From Pinguiococcus pyrenoidosus (Eukaryota; Sar; Pinguiophyceae; Pinguiochrysidales; Pinguiochrysidaceae), in contig JAAMXY010000290.1 in assembly GCA_019677205.1 (NCBI GenBank), forward strand, positions 1 to 64,000: DNA of 64,000 nt, given 5' to 3'. The notes under the pieces were generated by a model, which made no database searches, was not told where the DNA came from, and saw only the letters and a list, made by a program, of their open reading frames with translations. Numbering within the stretch: position 1 is the first letter of the stretch; each line of letters opens with the position of its first letter. Below, in pieces: positions 10,578 to 20,514 of the stretch. Position numbers and translations under genes: made by a program.

Positions 10578-11033
10578 TGGTGCTAGCTCGCCCGGACGAA
10601 CGGGCGTGTCCGGCGCCGCAGGTGGATCGCCGCGGGAACAAAGGTGGAGGCCCTCGGCAAATGTTCTTCCAACGTCAGACGTTTCTCTCAGTGGTTTCAG
10701 TGTCGCGTGATCGCAGGCTTGTGGAGTGTGTGAACCGTGTATATGGCCTGAAAAGGCTCGCGACCGCTTTGCTTCATCCAATGGGGTGAGACCCATTGGG
10801 CGTTGTGGCGAATCATTGCGATTCCATTCCCGACCGGTCATGTGATCTGCGTTATCAGTCTTTGCCAAAGGGCATCTATCGAGCGACGAGGCACTCGACT
10901 GCAAAAGGACGGCGCAATTCCGCTGTGGAATGAATGTCTTCGAGGCTGAACAGATTCCGTTCTTTATGCGTACCGTCCCACGACGATCTGAGTTTCACCC
11001 TGGGCGCTTCGCACCGGCGGCCCAACGCCAGAG
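10578..11033. other. Intergenic region between divergent coiled-coil and apyrase genes
   Basis: This stretch holds the promoters of two divergent genes or, on the minus strand, an in-frame 5' extension of the coiled-coil gene up to 10904. It includes a CCAAT box and its inverse a few bases apart (TCCAATGGGG ... CCCATTGGGC, about 10778-10800), forming an imperfect dyad. No other signal is evident. Confidence 0.35.
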
Positions 11034-12700
11034 ATGCGCTGCTGGTGGCTGCTCGTGGCCTTGGCCCTCCCGCGGGCGTCGTCGGGGGACAGCCTGCTGC
11101 GCCACCATGCGGTGCTGCTCAGTACGGGCAGTCACGAGACGCGCCTGTCGTTGTATTCGGAGAGCGGCGGCAGCATCGAGGGCCACACGCTGGGCAAGAT
11201 CGTGCCGGGCCTGCGGAACTACATCGGCCAGCACAACATCCCCCGGGCCGTGGCGGCGCTGCTGCCGCTCTTCGAGAAGGTCAAGAAGCTGGTGCCCAAG
11301 GTTGAGCTCGCCCGCACGAGGGTCTTCGTGTACGGCACCGCCGGCATGCGGGAGCTGCAGCAGACGGAGTTCGAGGAGCTGTGGAACGGCCTCTACGAGA
11401 GCCTGCGGGAGCTGGGCCCGCAGAAGTTCCCCTTCCTGCTGCGCAGGGAGGACTTCCAGGTGCTGACGGGCGAGCGGGAAGGCTTCTTCGCCGGCCTGGC
11501 CGTCAACTGGCTGCTGGAGCGCATCAACGCCGGCGCGGAGCCGATCACCTGCGCGGCGGCCGCGAGCCAGCATCTCGTTGGCGCCTTCGACCTGGGCTCC
11601 ACCTCGGCGCAGCTGGCCAGCCCTCTCAAGCAGGCGGGCTGCGACGACCTGCCCGGCCAGCGCCGCGGGCGGACCCGCTCGCGCCGGTTGCGGGAGAGCG
11701 ACTTCTGGAGCGTGAGCCTGGAGACCTACGGCATCGACGAGGTCTTCGAGGCCGTGACCACGTTCATTTCGGAGAACCTCAAGGAGGAGGGCGGCGCGAA
11801 TCCATGCTTCAACGCCGGAATCTCGCTGGATGCGCTGCACGTGGGCGAGGACCGGCAGATCCGAGCAGAGGGCAACGGGCCCGCCTGTCGGGAGATGATC
11901 AGCCTTGCCATCTGGGGAGACCAGGACAGCAAGTGCCTCCGGGACCACAGCTTCTGCCTCCTGGACGGCATCGCGGTTGCCCGCCGTGCCCATCGAAGCG
12001 AGTTTGTCGCAATGCGGTCAAGTTACACGGTAAGACGCGCCAGGAACGAGAAGCCGAGGGAGCCGAGCTTGGCGGCACTCATCCATGACTTTCCCAACAG
12101 GTCATCGACGTTCTTCGGCAGCACAGCCCGAAAGGGCTGCCGTCCTGGCCGACGCCACCCCTGGAGGAGATCCGCGCCAGTGCCGATGCGCTCTGCGCGA
12201 TGCCCTGGGGGGACCTGAGCCGCTCGGCCGTGCACGAGCCGGCGAACGACTGGAACAGCCTTGCTCGCTTGCTTCCCGAGCTGTGCCTCAAGGCGAACTA
12301 CATTTCGGTGCTTTGGAGGGGAATGGGCTTCGAGCCGAATTCGCGCAATGTGCTCTTTGCGGCGAATCTGAGGGACACGCACGTGGATTGGACGGTCGGC
12401 GCTGCGCTGGAGTACTTCTCGAAGATGGCGTATCGGCGGCCTCAGTCGCACGACTGGAATGCAGACGTGATGGACATGCTCGCCCTGGGGGCGATGACCT
12501 GCTTGATGTTTGTCACGTGCTACTTCGTCATCGTGCAAGCGAAGTTCTTGTATCAGTGGCTCGGGCCCCGGGGGAAGTCGGTGCAAGGCTTCGCCAAGAA
12601 GGTCGACGCCACTCCAGAGAATGCAGATGAAGAGACGCGCGGCGAGAGCCACAAGGCCCCTGGCGAATCGAAGACGCGCTCAGACGAAGCACCGAAGTGA
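11034..12700 (+). CDS. GDA1/CD39-family nucleoside phosphatase (apyrase)
   Basis: Two exons, 11034-12029 and 12101-12700, join in phase 0 across a 71-nt intron, giving 531 residues. The family hydrolyses extracellular or lumenal NTP/NDP. An N-terminal signal sequence (MRCWWLLVALALPRASSG) is visible, and a C-terminal membrane segment (MLALGAMTCLMFVTCYFVIV) is followed by a charged tail, implying a lumenal or surface catalytic domain. The apyrase-conserved regions appear in order: ACR1-like LLSTGSHETRLSLY near residue 25, ACR2 VYGTAGMREL near 100, ACR3-like TGEREGFFAGLAVNWLL near 150, ACR4-like GAFDLGSTSAQL near 185, and ACR5 HVDWTVGAAL in exon 2. ACR1 lacks the usual Asp-Ala-Gly start (here Ser-Thr-Gly), and ACR4 has Ser for the second Gly, so activity may be altered. 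Confidence 0.85.
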
Positions 12701-12745
12701 GAAGCAAGCTGCCTGCCTTCCATAGATGAAAAGAGTCTTCTATTT

Positions 12746-12815
12746 CGTTCCGTTCCGTTCCGTTCCGTTCCGTTCCGTTCCGTTCCGTTCCGTTCCGTTC
12801 CGTTCCGTTCCGTTC
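12746..12815. repeat. CGTTC pentanucleotide microsatellite, 14 copies
   Basis: Fourteen perfect tandem copies of CGTTC, plus a degenerate edge, fill most of the gap between the convergent ends of the apyrase and mS29 genes. It is a simple-sequence repeat with no coding content. Confidence 0.95.
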
Positions 12816-12845
12816 CGTCCGCCTTCGCCGCGGCCGCGTGCACGC

Positions 12846-14480
12846 CTAGTAGGGCAGGTCGAGGAACTCCTCGGTCTCGGCGTCCAGCTCTTGCTTGAGC
12901 AGGCGGATGCTGTCTCTTCGCATGGTGAGGGGATTTCGCTGGCTCTGGATCTCCAGGAGCTTCAGCTCCGGGAAGCTGATCTTCTCATCGAAGACTTCTC
13001 CGCTATCAATGTAGTGCGCTAGCGTAGCGAAGACCTCGTCCTCGCTATATCTCTCCACGACAATCTCTGCCGACACGGGATCGAAGGGGTGGGTGTCCAG
13101 GACGTCTCGGGTGTTGCTCGGTGTCCAGCTCGACTGGCGCCTCATCTTCTTGGTGGGCCGCTCGTGCGCCCACAGGTCAGGCGGTGCCTCGTAGCCCTCG
13201 AAACCTTCGATGTACTCTCTCCGCGCCGCCCACGCAGCGCCGTCCGGTCCCGTCCAGCGCGGCGTGTACGGAATGCGCTCGGTCATGGCCAGAACATGCT
13301 GTGTCTTCGTCGCCCGCGCGTGCTCTTGCCCGCCGACCAGCGGATCCAGGACGTGCAAGGCCTGAAGCTGCGGGAAGTCGCGCAACTGGAGGCTGTGGAT
13401 CGCCTTGTTCCACGGCTTCCCGAAAAGCACTGGCCAACTGCCAAGGTGTCCGGTGAGGACGTCATTGTACTCCCCGTCGTCCTGCTTCCCCACCTTGCTT
13501 TCACTCCCCATCTGCTTCTGGCGCTGCATTTGCAGGTGCTCCTCCTTGTAGGCGATCCAGTCCGCCGTGAAGTCCCCATACCCTTCGTCCTCCCGCCGAT
13601 CGTGCCCCATCCAGCAGTCGTCTTCCCCTTCCACCACCTTGGATTGGTCCTCGTCCGTCTTGAGCATGTCCCACATATCCACCACGAGGACCTGCCGCTC
13701 GACGAAGGTGTAGGCCACGCCGTTGTAGAAGGCGTTGTACTCGTCGAGCGCGAAGATCAGCTTTTTGCCCTCCTCGGCAGGCTCGCGCTGCTTGAGCTGG
13801 TGGATCACGTCGGTCATGACCTGCCCAGCGATGGGCAGGAAGTCGTTGCCGAGCCGAGCCAAGTCCGCGACGCTGGTCAGCTTCGTGGCCTCTTTTCTCG
13901 CCTCCAGGCCCTTCTTCCCCTTCAAGTACTCTCGGAACTCGTCGACGAGGCCCGGAGGGCAATTCTCCTTGCGATAGCGCCCTGCCACGGAGGCGGCCAA
14001 GGGGATCCCCTCCAGCAGCTCTTCGTTGGAGGTCAGCAGGTCGGAGAGAAACTTCTGCCCCGCCTTTGGAACGTCGAATTTTTGCATCTCGAAAGGATTC
14101 GGGAAGCAGTACGGCATGCGGTGCGTGAACTCGTAGATACTGGGCACGTAGACGACGTGGTGGCCATCTTCTCGAAGCTTTGCCACCAATGCCGCCAGGG
14201 CACAGCTCTTCCCGACGCCTCTCGCGCCGCTCAGCACCACCACTTCGGCACCGCCGTCCACCAGGGACTTTGCATGGGCTATAGAAGGCCGCCACAGCAA
14301 CTCTCTCCGACTCGTAAGTTCAAACTCCTCGCTCACGCCGCTGGGAAGCGCCTCCTTCACCACGCTCTCCGCTATCTGCACATAGGCAGGCGGCGAGAAG
14401 CTGAGCGGCGACGCGGCTGCTGAGAAGCACCTCTGGCGCACGCGACCGAGAACGGGAGTAAAGGCCCTCCACATTCTCAT
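12846..14480 (-). CDS. DAP3: Mitochondrial ribosomal protein mS29 (DAP3-like GTPase)
   Basis: A single-exon frame of 544 residues. The N-terminus (MRMWRAFTPVLGRVRQRCFS) is Arg-rich, lacks acid residues and fits a mitochondrial presequence. A P-loop VVLSGARGVGKSCALAAL lies near residue 82, followed by HHVVYVPSIYEFTH as in DAP3, and a Walker-B-like KLIFALDEYNAFYN lies near residue 245. The segment naming the 'conserved Tyr/Asn after Walker B' and the overall order match mS29, the P-loop protein of the mitochondrial small subunit. The gene is longer than human DAP3 (398), mainly from insertions in the C-terminal half (an acidic, Lys-rich loop around 280-350). Its end is convergent with the apyrase and its start diverges from the kelch gene. 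Confidence 0.8.
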   Translation of the reverse strand: MRMWRAFTPVLGRVRQRCFSAAASPLSFSPPAYVQIAESVVKEALPSGVSEEFELTSRRELLWRPSIAHAKSLVDGGAEVVVLSGARGVGKSCALAALVAKLREDGHHVVYVPSIYEFTHRMPYCFPNPFEMQKFDVPKAGQKFLSDLLTSNEELLEGIPLAASVAGRYRKENCPPGLVDEFREYLKGKKGLEARKEATKLTSVADLARLGNDFLPIAGQVMTDVIHQLKQREPAEEGKKLIFALDEYNAFYNGVAYTFVERQVLVVDMWDMLKTDEDQSKVVEGEDDCWMGHDRREDEGYGDFTADWIAYKEEHLQMQRQKQMGSESKVGKQDDGEYNDVLTGHLGSWPVLFGKPWNKAIHSLQLRDFPQLQALHVLDPLVGGQEHARATKTQHVLAMTERIPYTPRWTGPDGAAWAARREYIEGFEGYEAPPDLWAHERPTKKMRRQSSWTPSNTRDVLDTHPFDPVSAEIVVERYSEDEVFATLAHYIDSGEVFDEKISFPELKLLEIQSQRNPLTMRRDSIRLLKQELDAETEEFLDLPY

Positions 14481-14539
14481 CAGCTAAGAGAGTGGCGCCT
14501 TCTGGATGTCCCGTTTTGGCGCCAAAAAGTGCCACGATC

Positions 14540-14680
14540 GTCTCGACAAACCAAATTATCCAAATAATCTTTTCAACATATTTCAAATCTATCGAAAAAC
14601 TGAGAAAAGATAAGGATTATAGAATATTGAAATATTGTGAAATAAATTAAACTGAAAATTAATTGTTTCTGGGGCGGATC
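14540..14680. other. AT-rich island between divergent mS29 and kelch genes
   Basis: About 140 bp of A/T-dominated DNA (runs such as TTTCAAATCTATCG and GAATATTGAAATATTG) sit between two divergently transcribed GC-rich genes. It is probably the shared promoter or nucleosome-depleted region. Similar islands occur at about 20840-21075, 34640-34740, 36055-36165, 38010-38165 and 54640-54735. Confidence 0.5.
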
Positions 14681-14773
14681 AGCTGACGAGGAAAAGATCG
14701 CCCATCGCCCATTCATTTTCTCCGTCCCAGCGTCGCCTCGGATCTCAGCCGGACTTGCGGACTAGCTGCGAGG

Positions 14774-16251
14774 ATGGCGCGCTCGGTGCTGCTCTCCGGC
14801 CTGCTGGCCGGCTTCGTCTCTGTCCGGGCCCAGAACTTCCAGGGCTTCGACGATGTGGAGCTCATGCCCATCGCCCGCTCGGACATGACGGCCACTGCGG
14901 TGGCGGAGCATGGGCAGGACGACCGCGGCCCACGGGTGTATCTCATCGGCGGGTGCGTGGCCGATCAGCAGTGCCCTCCGGACGACTTCTGCTTCTGTCC
15001 GGACGTCACGGCCAGGGTAAGTGGCGCGTCGCTGGGCTGTCGAGCTGGCGGAGCGCGCCTGCTGAAGTTCAATTTCGCAGGTGATCTACTATGTTCCTCG
15101 GGAGGACAGATACGAGGTGGGCGTCATGGACGCTCCTCGCAGTCGCTACCGCCACGCAGCCGCGCTGAGCAACAACAAGATCTACCTCTTCGGCGGCCGC
15201 ACGGCGGAGGACGCCATCGTCACGCCCGTGGATGTCTTCGACATTGCCACGGGGCAGTGGTCCACCCCCTGCGACTGGCCGGTGGGGATGGCCTCGTCCG
15301 ACCTCACTGCCTTCGAGCAGGATGGCCGCATCTTCGTCGTCGGCGGGTACGACGAGTCCTACGGCCTGGTGTCGGACCTCTACGAGTTCTTGCCGGACAG
15401 CTGCAGCTTCGTGCCGAGGGCGGCCATGCCCACGGCTCGCGGGGATATCTCGGCGGAGACCGTCCAGCTGTGCGCGGATGAGACGTCGATTCGGCACTTC
15501 GTCATCGGCGGCTTCGCGATGGACTTCTGCGCGCCGGAAGCGGTGGTGGAATCCTACAGCGTGGCCGAGGATCGGTGGTACACCCACGGAGAGCTCATCA
15601 TCGCCCGCGGGGACAAAGCTGTCGGGCACATCCAGAACCAGCTCTTCGCGATTGGGGGCGAGACGAAGGACAATCCGGATGACTGCCTTGTCCTCCCGGT
15701 AGATGACGTGGAGCGCTTCGTTCCGTCTGAGGCGCCCGAATACACCGGCGAGTGGGTTTTCGAAGATCCGGTGCCGCAGAACCGATTCCGCTTCGTCGCG
15801 GCCAGCGTGGAGGAGAAGATCTTTCTCTTCGGAGGCCAGACCAACTTCGTGGAGAGCTTGCCAGGCTCGGGTCTGCCTGGGTACCCCATCTCGAACACGA
15901 CCATGCTGTATACGCCGAAGACCTTCCGCGACAGCGACGATCTCGGCGACGGCGAAATCGCAGGTGGGGACAGCGAAGCCTACCGTGCTTGGAGTCCGGA
16001 TGCCAGGCTAACGCACTCGGTTCTCTCTTTCTCCCTTTTTCTCCCTCTTTCTCCCTCTTTCTCTCTCTTTCTCTTTCTTCTTCTCTGAAGGCATCGTGAT
16101 TGCTGCCGTCGTCGTTGCGTGTGCCATCGTCCTGGCGATCTTGACCTATTTGGCGGCGCGCAAGTACCGCGGCTACCAGCAGTTTGAGAAGAAGGAGACC
16201 AAGAAGACGTGGACGAAAGAAGCCGCGAAGGTCGACACGACGGAGGCATAG
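14774..16251 (+). CDS. Secreted/type I membrane kelch-repeat protein
   Basis: Three exons, 14774-15016, 15081-15963 and 16091-16251, join in consistent phases (0, then 1), giving about 428 residues. A signal peptide (ARSVLLSGLLAGFVSVRAQ) is followed by kelch motifs: a YRHAAALSNNKIYLFGGR repeat near residue 95, then ...RIFVVGGYDES and ...KIFLFGGQ copies with the typical double Gly. A membrane segment (GIVIAAVVVACAIVLAILTYLAA) and a short basic Lys-rich tail follow in the last exon. The lumenal/extracellular propeller contains many Cys, consistent with disulfides outside the cytosol. The second intron (15964-16090) is filled by a CT-rich repeat. The ligand or partner is unknown. Confidence 0.8.
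16020..16085. repeat. CTCCCTCTTT/CTCTTT low-complexity tract in an intron
   Basis: The second intron of the kelch gene is almost wholly pyrimidine (CTCTCTTTCTCCC units). It probably serves as an extended polypyrimidine tract before the acceptor at 16089-16090. Confidence 0.8.
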
Positions 16252-16368
16252 ACCGCCAAGCATTAGCCAAATTGTTTGTTGGGTTTTGTCATGCGTGTTT
16301 GTCCTGCCCAGTTGCTACAACTGATAACGCAGCACGTTGACGGGCTTCTATCCTCCCCAGGAGACCTG

Positions 16369-16964
16369 CTACTTTGATTCCCCCGCGCCGCCCCCGGCTT
16401 TATTTCTCGCATTCCTCATTTGATACTCTAGCACCTCCTTCGCGCGGAACACCTTGGACTGCAAATAGAAGGAGCCGCCCTTGGACGGGTCGTTCACGTC
16501 ATACAGATGCTGAAATCGCTGAAAAATCACGGAGGAGGAACCAGACGAAAGGATGAGCGACCGTTTTGCCGAAGCGAGTCAACCGAGTTGGGTTTCACTA
16601 CAGAAGCAAAACGCCTCTCGATGAAGGAAAGGAACGCACCTCTTGAATGGCGTGCGCATTCACTTCCGGCTTCTTGAGATTCAGAATGCCCAGCGCTTCG
16701 CTCTCCTGCATCTTCAGTCGGCGAATTGCGCCCTGTGCGGCCGCGCCCGCACCGCCCTTTTGGGCATTCTTTACCGCTTCCTGATACGCCTGGGAGCAGG
16801 TGGTGGCACGTCAGGCTCTGGGAGCTTCTCTTCAGGACAGAGGCGACAACACGTTCGCCTCCGGAAGGCTCGAGAGCTCGGACCTTTAGAAAAGCCCGGG
16901 AGAACATCGTGCCTCCCATGATCATCGCCTGCGCCAGCAGGCGCGCAAAGGGACCAGCAGCCAT
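16369..16964 (-). CDS. PAM16: PAM16/TIM16, mitochondrial import motor J-like subunit
   Basis: Three exons, 16884-16964, 16640-16789 and 16369-16518, all join in phase 0 (introns 94 and 121 nt) to give 126 residues. Exon 1 encodes MAAGPFARLLAQAMIMGG..., the membrane-associated N-terminus. Exon 2 encodes AYQEAVKNAQKGG and ESEALGILNLKKPEVNAHAIQE. Exon 3 encodes RFQHLYDVNDPSKGGSFYLQ and SKVFRAKEVLEYQ, the hallmark TIM16 block. PAM16 is a degenerate J protein, without an HPD motif, that holds PAM18 in check at the TIM23 channel. All family landmarks are present and the length is typical. It is divergent from BRF1, with 393 bp between the start codons. Confidence 0.93.
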
Positions 16965-17357
16965 CCGTGTACAGCTTTCCGTCCAAGCTTCCAGACAAGA
17001 TCGGTAGCTTCTGTATGTGGCGCGCGCAAGTCCGCTGAAGTCTCAGACGCTCTTTCCAGCGACTTCGGACTTTCGTGGTCGAGAAGCTGTGACAGATGGA
17101 TTCCGCGGCCACGCGAGGCGATTGGTACTCCTTCAGTACCGAGTTGTAGTACAAACATATAGTACCAATATTGAAATTGAAAACGTCAAGACTTATGTGC
17201 AACGGACAGAGGCGAAAGAGGAAAAGAAGAAGAGTCCCGAAGGACGCGGACAACCCAAAGAGAGACAGAGAGGGGCACTTCTTTGCGCCGCAGAAGGCGC
17301 GCGCGACGTCGACTTCGCTGCGCTCGGTGGCTCTGTCCGCCGCGGGTGCTTCCAGAC
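16965..17357. promoter_or_regulatory. Bidirectional promoter of PAM16 and BRF1
   Basis: 393 bp separate the two divergent start codons. The middle (about 17125-17166) repeats GTAC-type motifs (GGTACTCC, CAGTACCG, TAGTACAA, TAGTACC), the same motif found upstream of other genes here. No gene is supported inside it. Confidence 0.5.
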
Positions 17358-19459
17358 ATGCAGTGCCCAGAATGTGCCAGCCTGGAGATCGAAGTGAACG
17401 ACGCAGGTGCGCTTCCGTCCGTCACGCCGCGCCGAGGACTTTGCTAATCCGCGCGTATCTTGGCTGAATAGGCGGAGATGCCGTGTGCGTGCGCTGCGGA
17501 ACCGTGGTGGAGGAGAACGCCATCGTGTCGTCCATCGAGTTCGAGGAGACCGGCGGCGTCCGGGGTCAGTTCATGAGCGCCACTGCGCAGAAACCCTACA
17601 GCTCCAGCGTCCGGGGCCGCGGACGCTACTCGTACTCCCGCGATTCTCGGGATACGACGCTGGCGAACGGCCGTCGACAGATTGGACAAGTGGCCTCTGC
17701 GTTGCGGCTCAACGCGCACTTTACGGAGAACGCGCATCGACTCTTCACCATCGCGGTCCAGCGCAGCTTCGTGCAGGGGAGAAAGACCATGCGAGTGGTC
17801 GCGGCGTGCTTGTACATCGTTTGTCGCCAGGAGCGGGCTCCGTATCTGCTCATCGACTTCTCGGATGCGCTGCAGATCAACGTGTTCAAGCTGGGGGCGA
17901 CGTTCATGAAGTTCAAGAAGCTCCTCAATCTCAAGCTGCCCATCGTGGACCCGGGCCTGTACATCCACCGCTTCGCGGCCAAGCTGAACTTTGGCAAGAA
18001 GGAGACGGACGTGTGCGTCACTGCGCTGCGCCTGCTGAAGACCATGAAGCGGAATTGGATGGAAGTTGGACGGCGGCCCCTGGGCCTCTGCGCCGCGGCG
18101 CTCACGATGGCCGCGAGGATGCACGAGTGCGAGGTGGACAAGGAGGAGCTGCTCAAGACGTTCCCCGTGTCGCAGGGCACCATCCAGCTGCGCCTGCGAG
18201 AGTTCGAAGCGACCCCTGCCGCGCAGCTCACGATTGAGCAGTTCCAACGGGGTGAGGATCAGCATCTCCTGGAGTACGAGCCCATGGATCCGCCCGCCTT
18301 CATCGAAGCAGCGCGGCGGCAGGAGGCCCTGCAGCTGACGGAGAACGGGGAGCAGATGAAGGCGCTGCCCCCGGCAGACGGGGATGAGGCAGGTGCTGGC
18401 GATGCGACGAGTACGGCACTCGTCGTCGCCAGCGCCACAAGTCCGGGCCCGAGAAGGTCTCGGCGACGAGACCAGGCCATGGAAGACATGTATGCAGAAC
18501 TAGAGAAAGATTTAGACATCAAGTTGAGCAGCAAGAAGGACGATAGCGCAGACGAGGCGGATGCAGACACGGAGGCGGACGGAGCAGGCGGGGCCATTGT
18601 CCCGGTGTCGGAAGCGGACAAGGCCGTCGTTGCCGTCGAGGAAGACGGCCTGGAGGACTCGCTGAGCGACCTCGATGACGACGAGATGGACAACATGATT
18701 TTGAGCAGCGCGGAAGCGAAGAAGAAGGAGGCAATCTGGGTGCAGATGAACCAGGAGTATCTGCAAGCGCAGGCAGCTCGCCAGCAGCGCGAGAAGGCCG
18801 AGGAAGAGACGGCTGCGTCCACTGAGCAGCGTCGGATGTCCCGGAAGCTGGACTACTCGAAGCTGGACGGATCTCTGGCCAGCGGGGCGGACGGGAGCAA
18901 GAACATGAAGAAAGCACTGGACAAATCCGCCGCGGCTGCAGCCGCTGCAGCCGCGGCGGCCAAGCTGAAGGAGGAATCGAGCTCGAGCAGCTGGAGCGAC
19001 GCGTACCTCGGGAAACGGCGACGCATTCGCTCGATGGCCCAGGAGAAGGAGGACGAAAGGAGAAAGAAGCTTGCCAAGTCGAACGGCCAGTCGAAATCGA
19101 AGCCGACCCCAGGCGCTGCAATGATAAGTCCAAAGCTAGCAGAAGAGGCGGCCAAGGCGGCAGCTGCGGCGACGGTGCAGGGGCTCGGTCTTGGCATGGC
19201 GCCGGCCAATCGCGATCTGCTCCGGCCGCTGGCCGCCGGGACTTCACTGGGGGGGAAGGCGGGGAAGGCGGGGAAGGCGGGGAAGGGAGACCCTCCCGCA
19301 GCTGAGCAGGCCAAGGCGGCCGCGTCGGAGGTCCAGGATGCAGGCGAGGACGACGAGGAAGAGCTGTACGATGACGACGTCGATCTTCAGCACGAGCCCT
19401 ATGGCGACTACGGGGCGTATGACGACTACGGCGATGAGTATGGTGACGAGTACTACTAG
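17358..19459 (+). CDS. BRF1: BRF1, TFIIB-related subunit of TFIIIB
   Basis: Exon 1 (17358-17406) encodes MQCPECASLEIEVNDA and exon 2 (17472-19459) the rest, joined in phase 1, for 678 residues. The zinc ribbon is split by the intron: CPEC in exon 1 and CVRCG in exon 2. Two cyclin-like repeats follow (about 60-260), including NAHFTENAHRLFTIAVQRSF and AKLNFGKKETDVCVTALRLL. A long acidic linker leads to the BRF1 homology block near residue 400, LSDLDDDEMDNMILSSAEAK with IWVQMNQEYLQAQ, which in the family binds TBP and BDP1. BRF1 recruits Pol III to tRNA and 5S genes. Poly-Ala/poly-Lys tracts and a Gly-Lys-Ala repeat (19250-19285), then a DYGAYDDYG tail, make the C-terminus low-complexity. Confidence 0.93.
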
Positions 19460-19729
19460 CCTTCCAGCCCCAGGTCCAGCCCGGAGCTGGAGAAGCTGCT
19501 GGCGCGGAGATCCCCGATCCTTGTGTAAGAACCATGCATCACGTGGTCACGAAGCCCAACGGAACGTGTGAAAAGCACGTTCCTTCTGTACACCAAGACT
19601 TCCGCCGGACACCAAGATACCGTCTTCCACGTAATGCAACAAGCTTCCAAAGCCAATGGCGCTGGAGCAGCCTCTAAAACGGAAAAACGTTGCACGTGAC
19701 CCCCGCGCGGAAGCCAAGAGAGGTGCTGC

Positions 19730-20514
19730 CTATCTCTCTTCCACTCCGTCCTGGGTGATCCAGAATCCTTTGCAGGGTTCCTGTCGGCAGTTCAAGCCAG
19801 GGCGAGTCAGGGCCAGGCCAGGCAAGGCAAGGAGGTCAGCACGCTCGCGGCAGCTCGGCCAGCGGCCGAAGCGAATTCGCAGAGCAATCAGTCCCGCTTT
19901 TTCCCCTTGAATGCTGCGCGTCCCGTACCTCTAGGTGTATCCAGTCTTGCTTGTTGATAGCATATGTCACGCCCTTCAAAAGCGTGCCATTCTTGGGCGC
20001 CTCGATGAGGTCGCTGCCGGCGGCCGAAAGGTCCGGCTTCTCCCTGAGCACGATCTTCGAACTGTCGTTCACCTGCAGGAACGGAACCCAAACCGTCAGC
20101 AGCGAGCCTGAGGCTCGCAGCCCCACAACCAGCGTGGTGCTTGCCGCTCTGCACATAGGGAGGAAGGCCGCCTGCAGCAGAGTCTGTCGAGGAAGGGATC
20201 TTACCCGAAAGGTGCTGCTCTGCGGCATGGAGGCATCCGATCCCTGCGGCTGCCGCTGCAGCTCGTCCTTGTCGTCGTCTAGTTCCAGATCCCAATCGTC
20301 GCCTTCCTCCTCCGGCGGCTCCTCCGGTGAGTCCTCCCGCAGCTTCAGAGTCAGGCGCTCGCCCCCGCCTTGCAGGTCCTGCAGGAGACGGTCACAAGAC
20401 ATGCGCAGGAAGTCATACCGACAATCACGAGACCGCGCTTACGGCGTTATCCAGCTCGTCCTCCGCTTCCGCAGGAGGCGCCGGCTCCTTCTCCGCGGAC
20501 TGGGAGCCCCCCAT
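19730..20514 (-). CDS. Small SH3b-like protein with myristoylation-type N-terminus
   Basis: Four exons, 20443-20514, 20205-20378, 19929-20072 and 19730-19780, join in phase 0 throughout, giving 146 residues. The start MGGSQSAEKE has Gly at position 2 and Ser at 6, the N-myristoylation pattern. Next comes an acidic segment (EEPPEEEGDDWDLELDDDKD). Last is a beta-rich module, KIVLREKPDLSAAGSDL, then NGTLLKGVTYAINKQDWIHL and EEPCKGFWITQDGVEER, which has the spacing of an SH3b-like domain. The product may therefore be a membrane-anchored adaptor. I do not recognise a named family. The last, 16-residue exon is supported by phase and by a stop codon only. Confidence 0.6.

Noticed and set aside
12726-13022. 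Frames reading (SVPFR)n or (NGTER)n
   Set aside because: They come from the CGTTC pentanucleotide repeat between two convergent genes.
13089-14423. Long plus-strand open frame (444 codons) opposite mS29
   Set aside because: It is the antisense shadow of a GC-rich coding exon; the minus product has clear P-loop and mS29 features, the plus product none.
16771-17253. 160-codon minus-strand frame starting at 17253
   Set aside because: It overlaps PAM16 exon 1 out of frame and reads through a GT-AG intron. PAM16 explains the locus.
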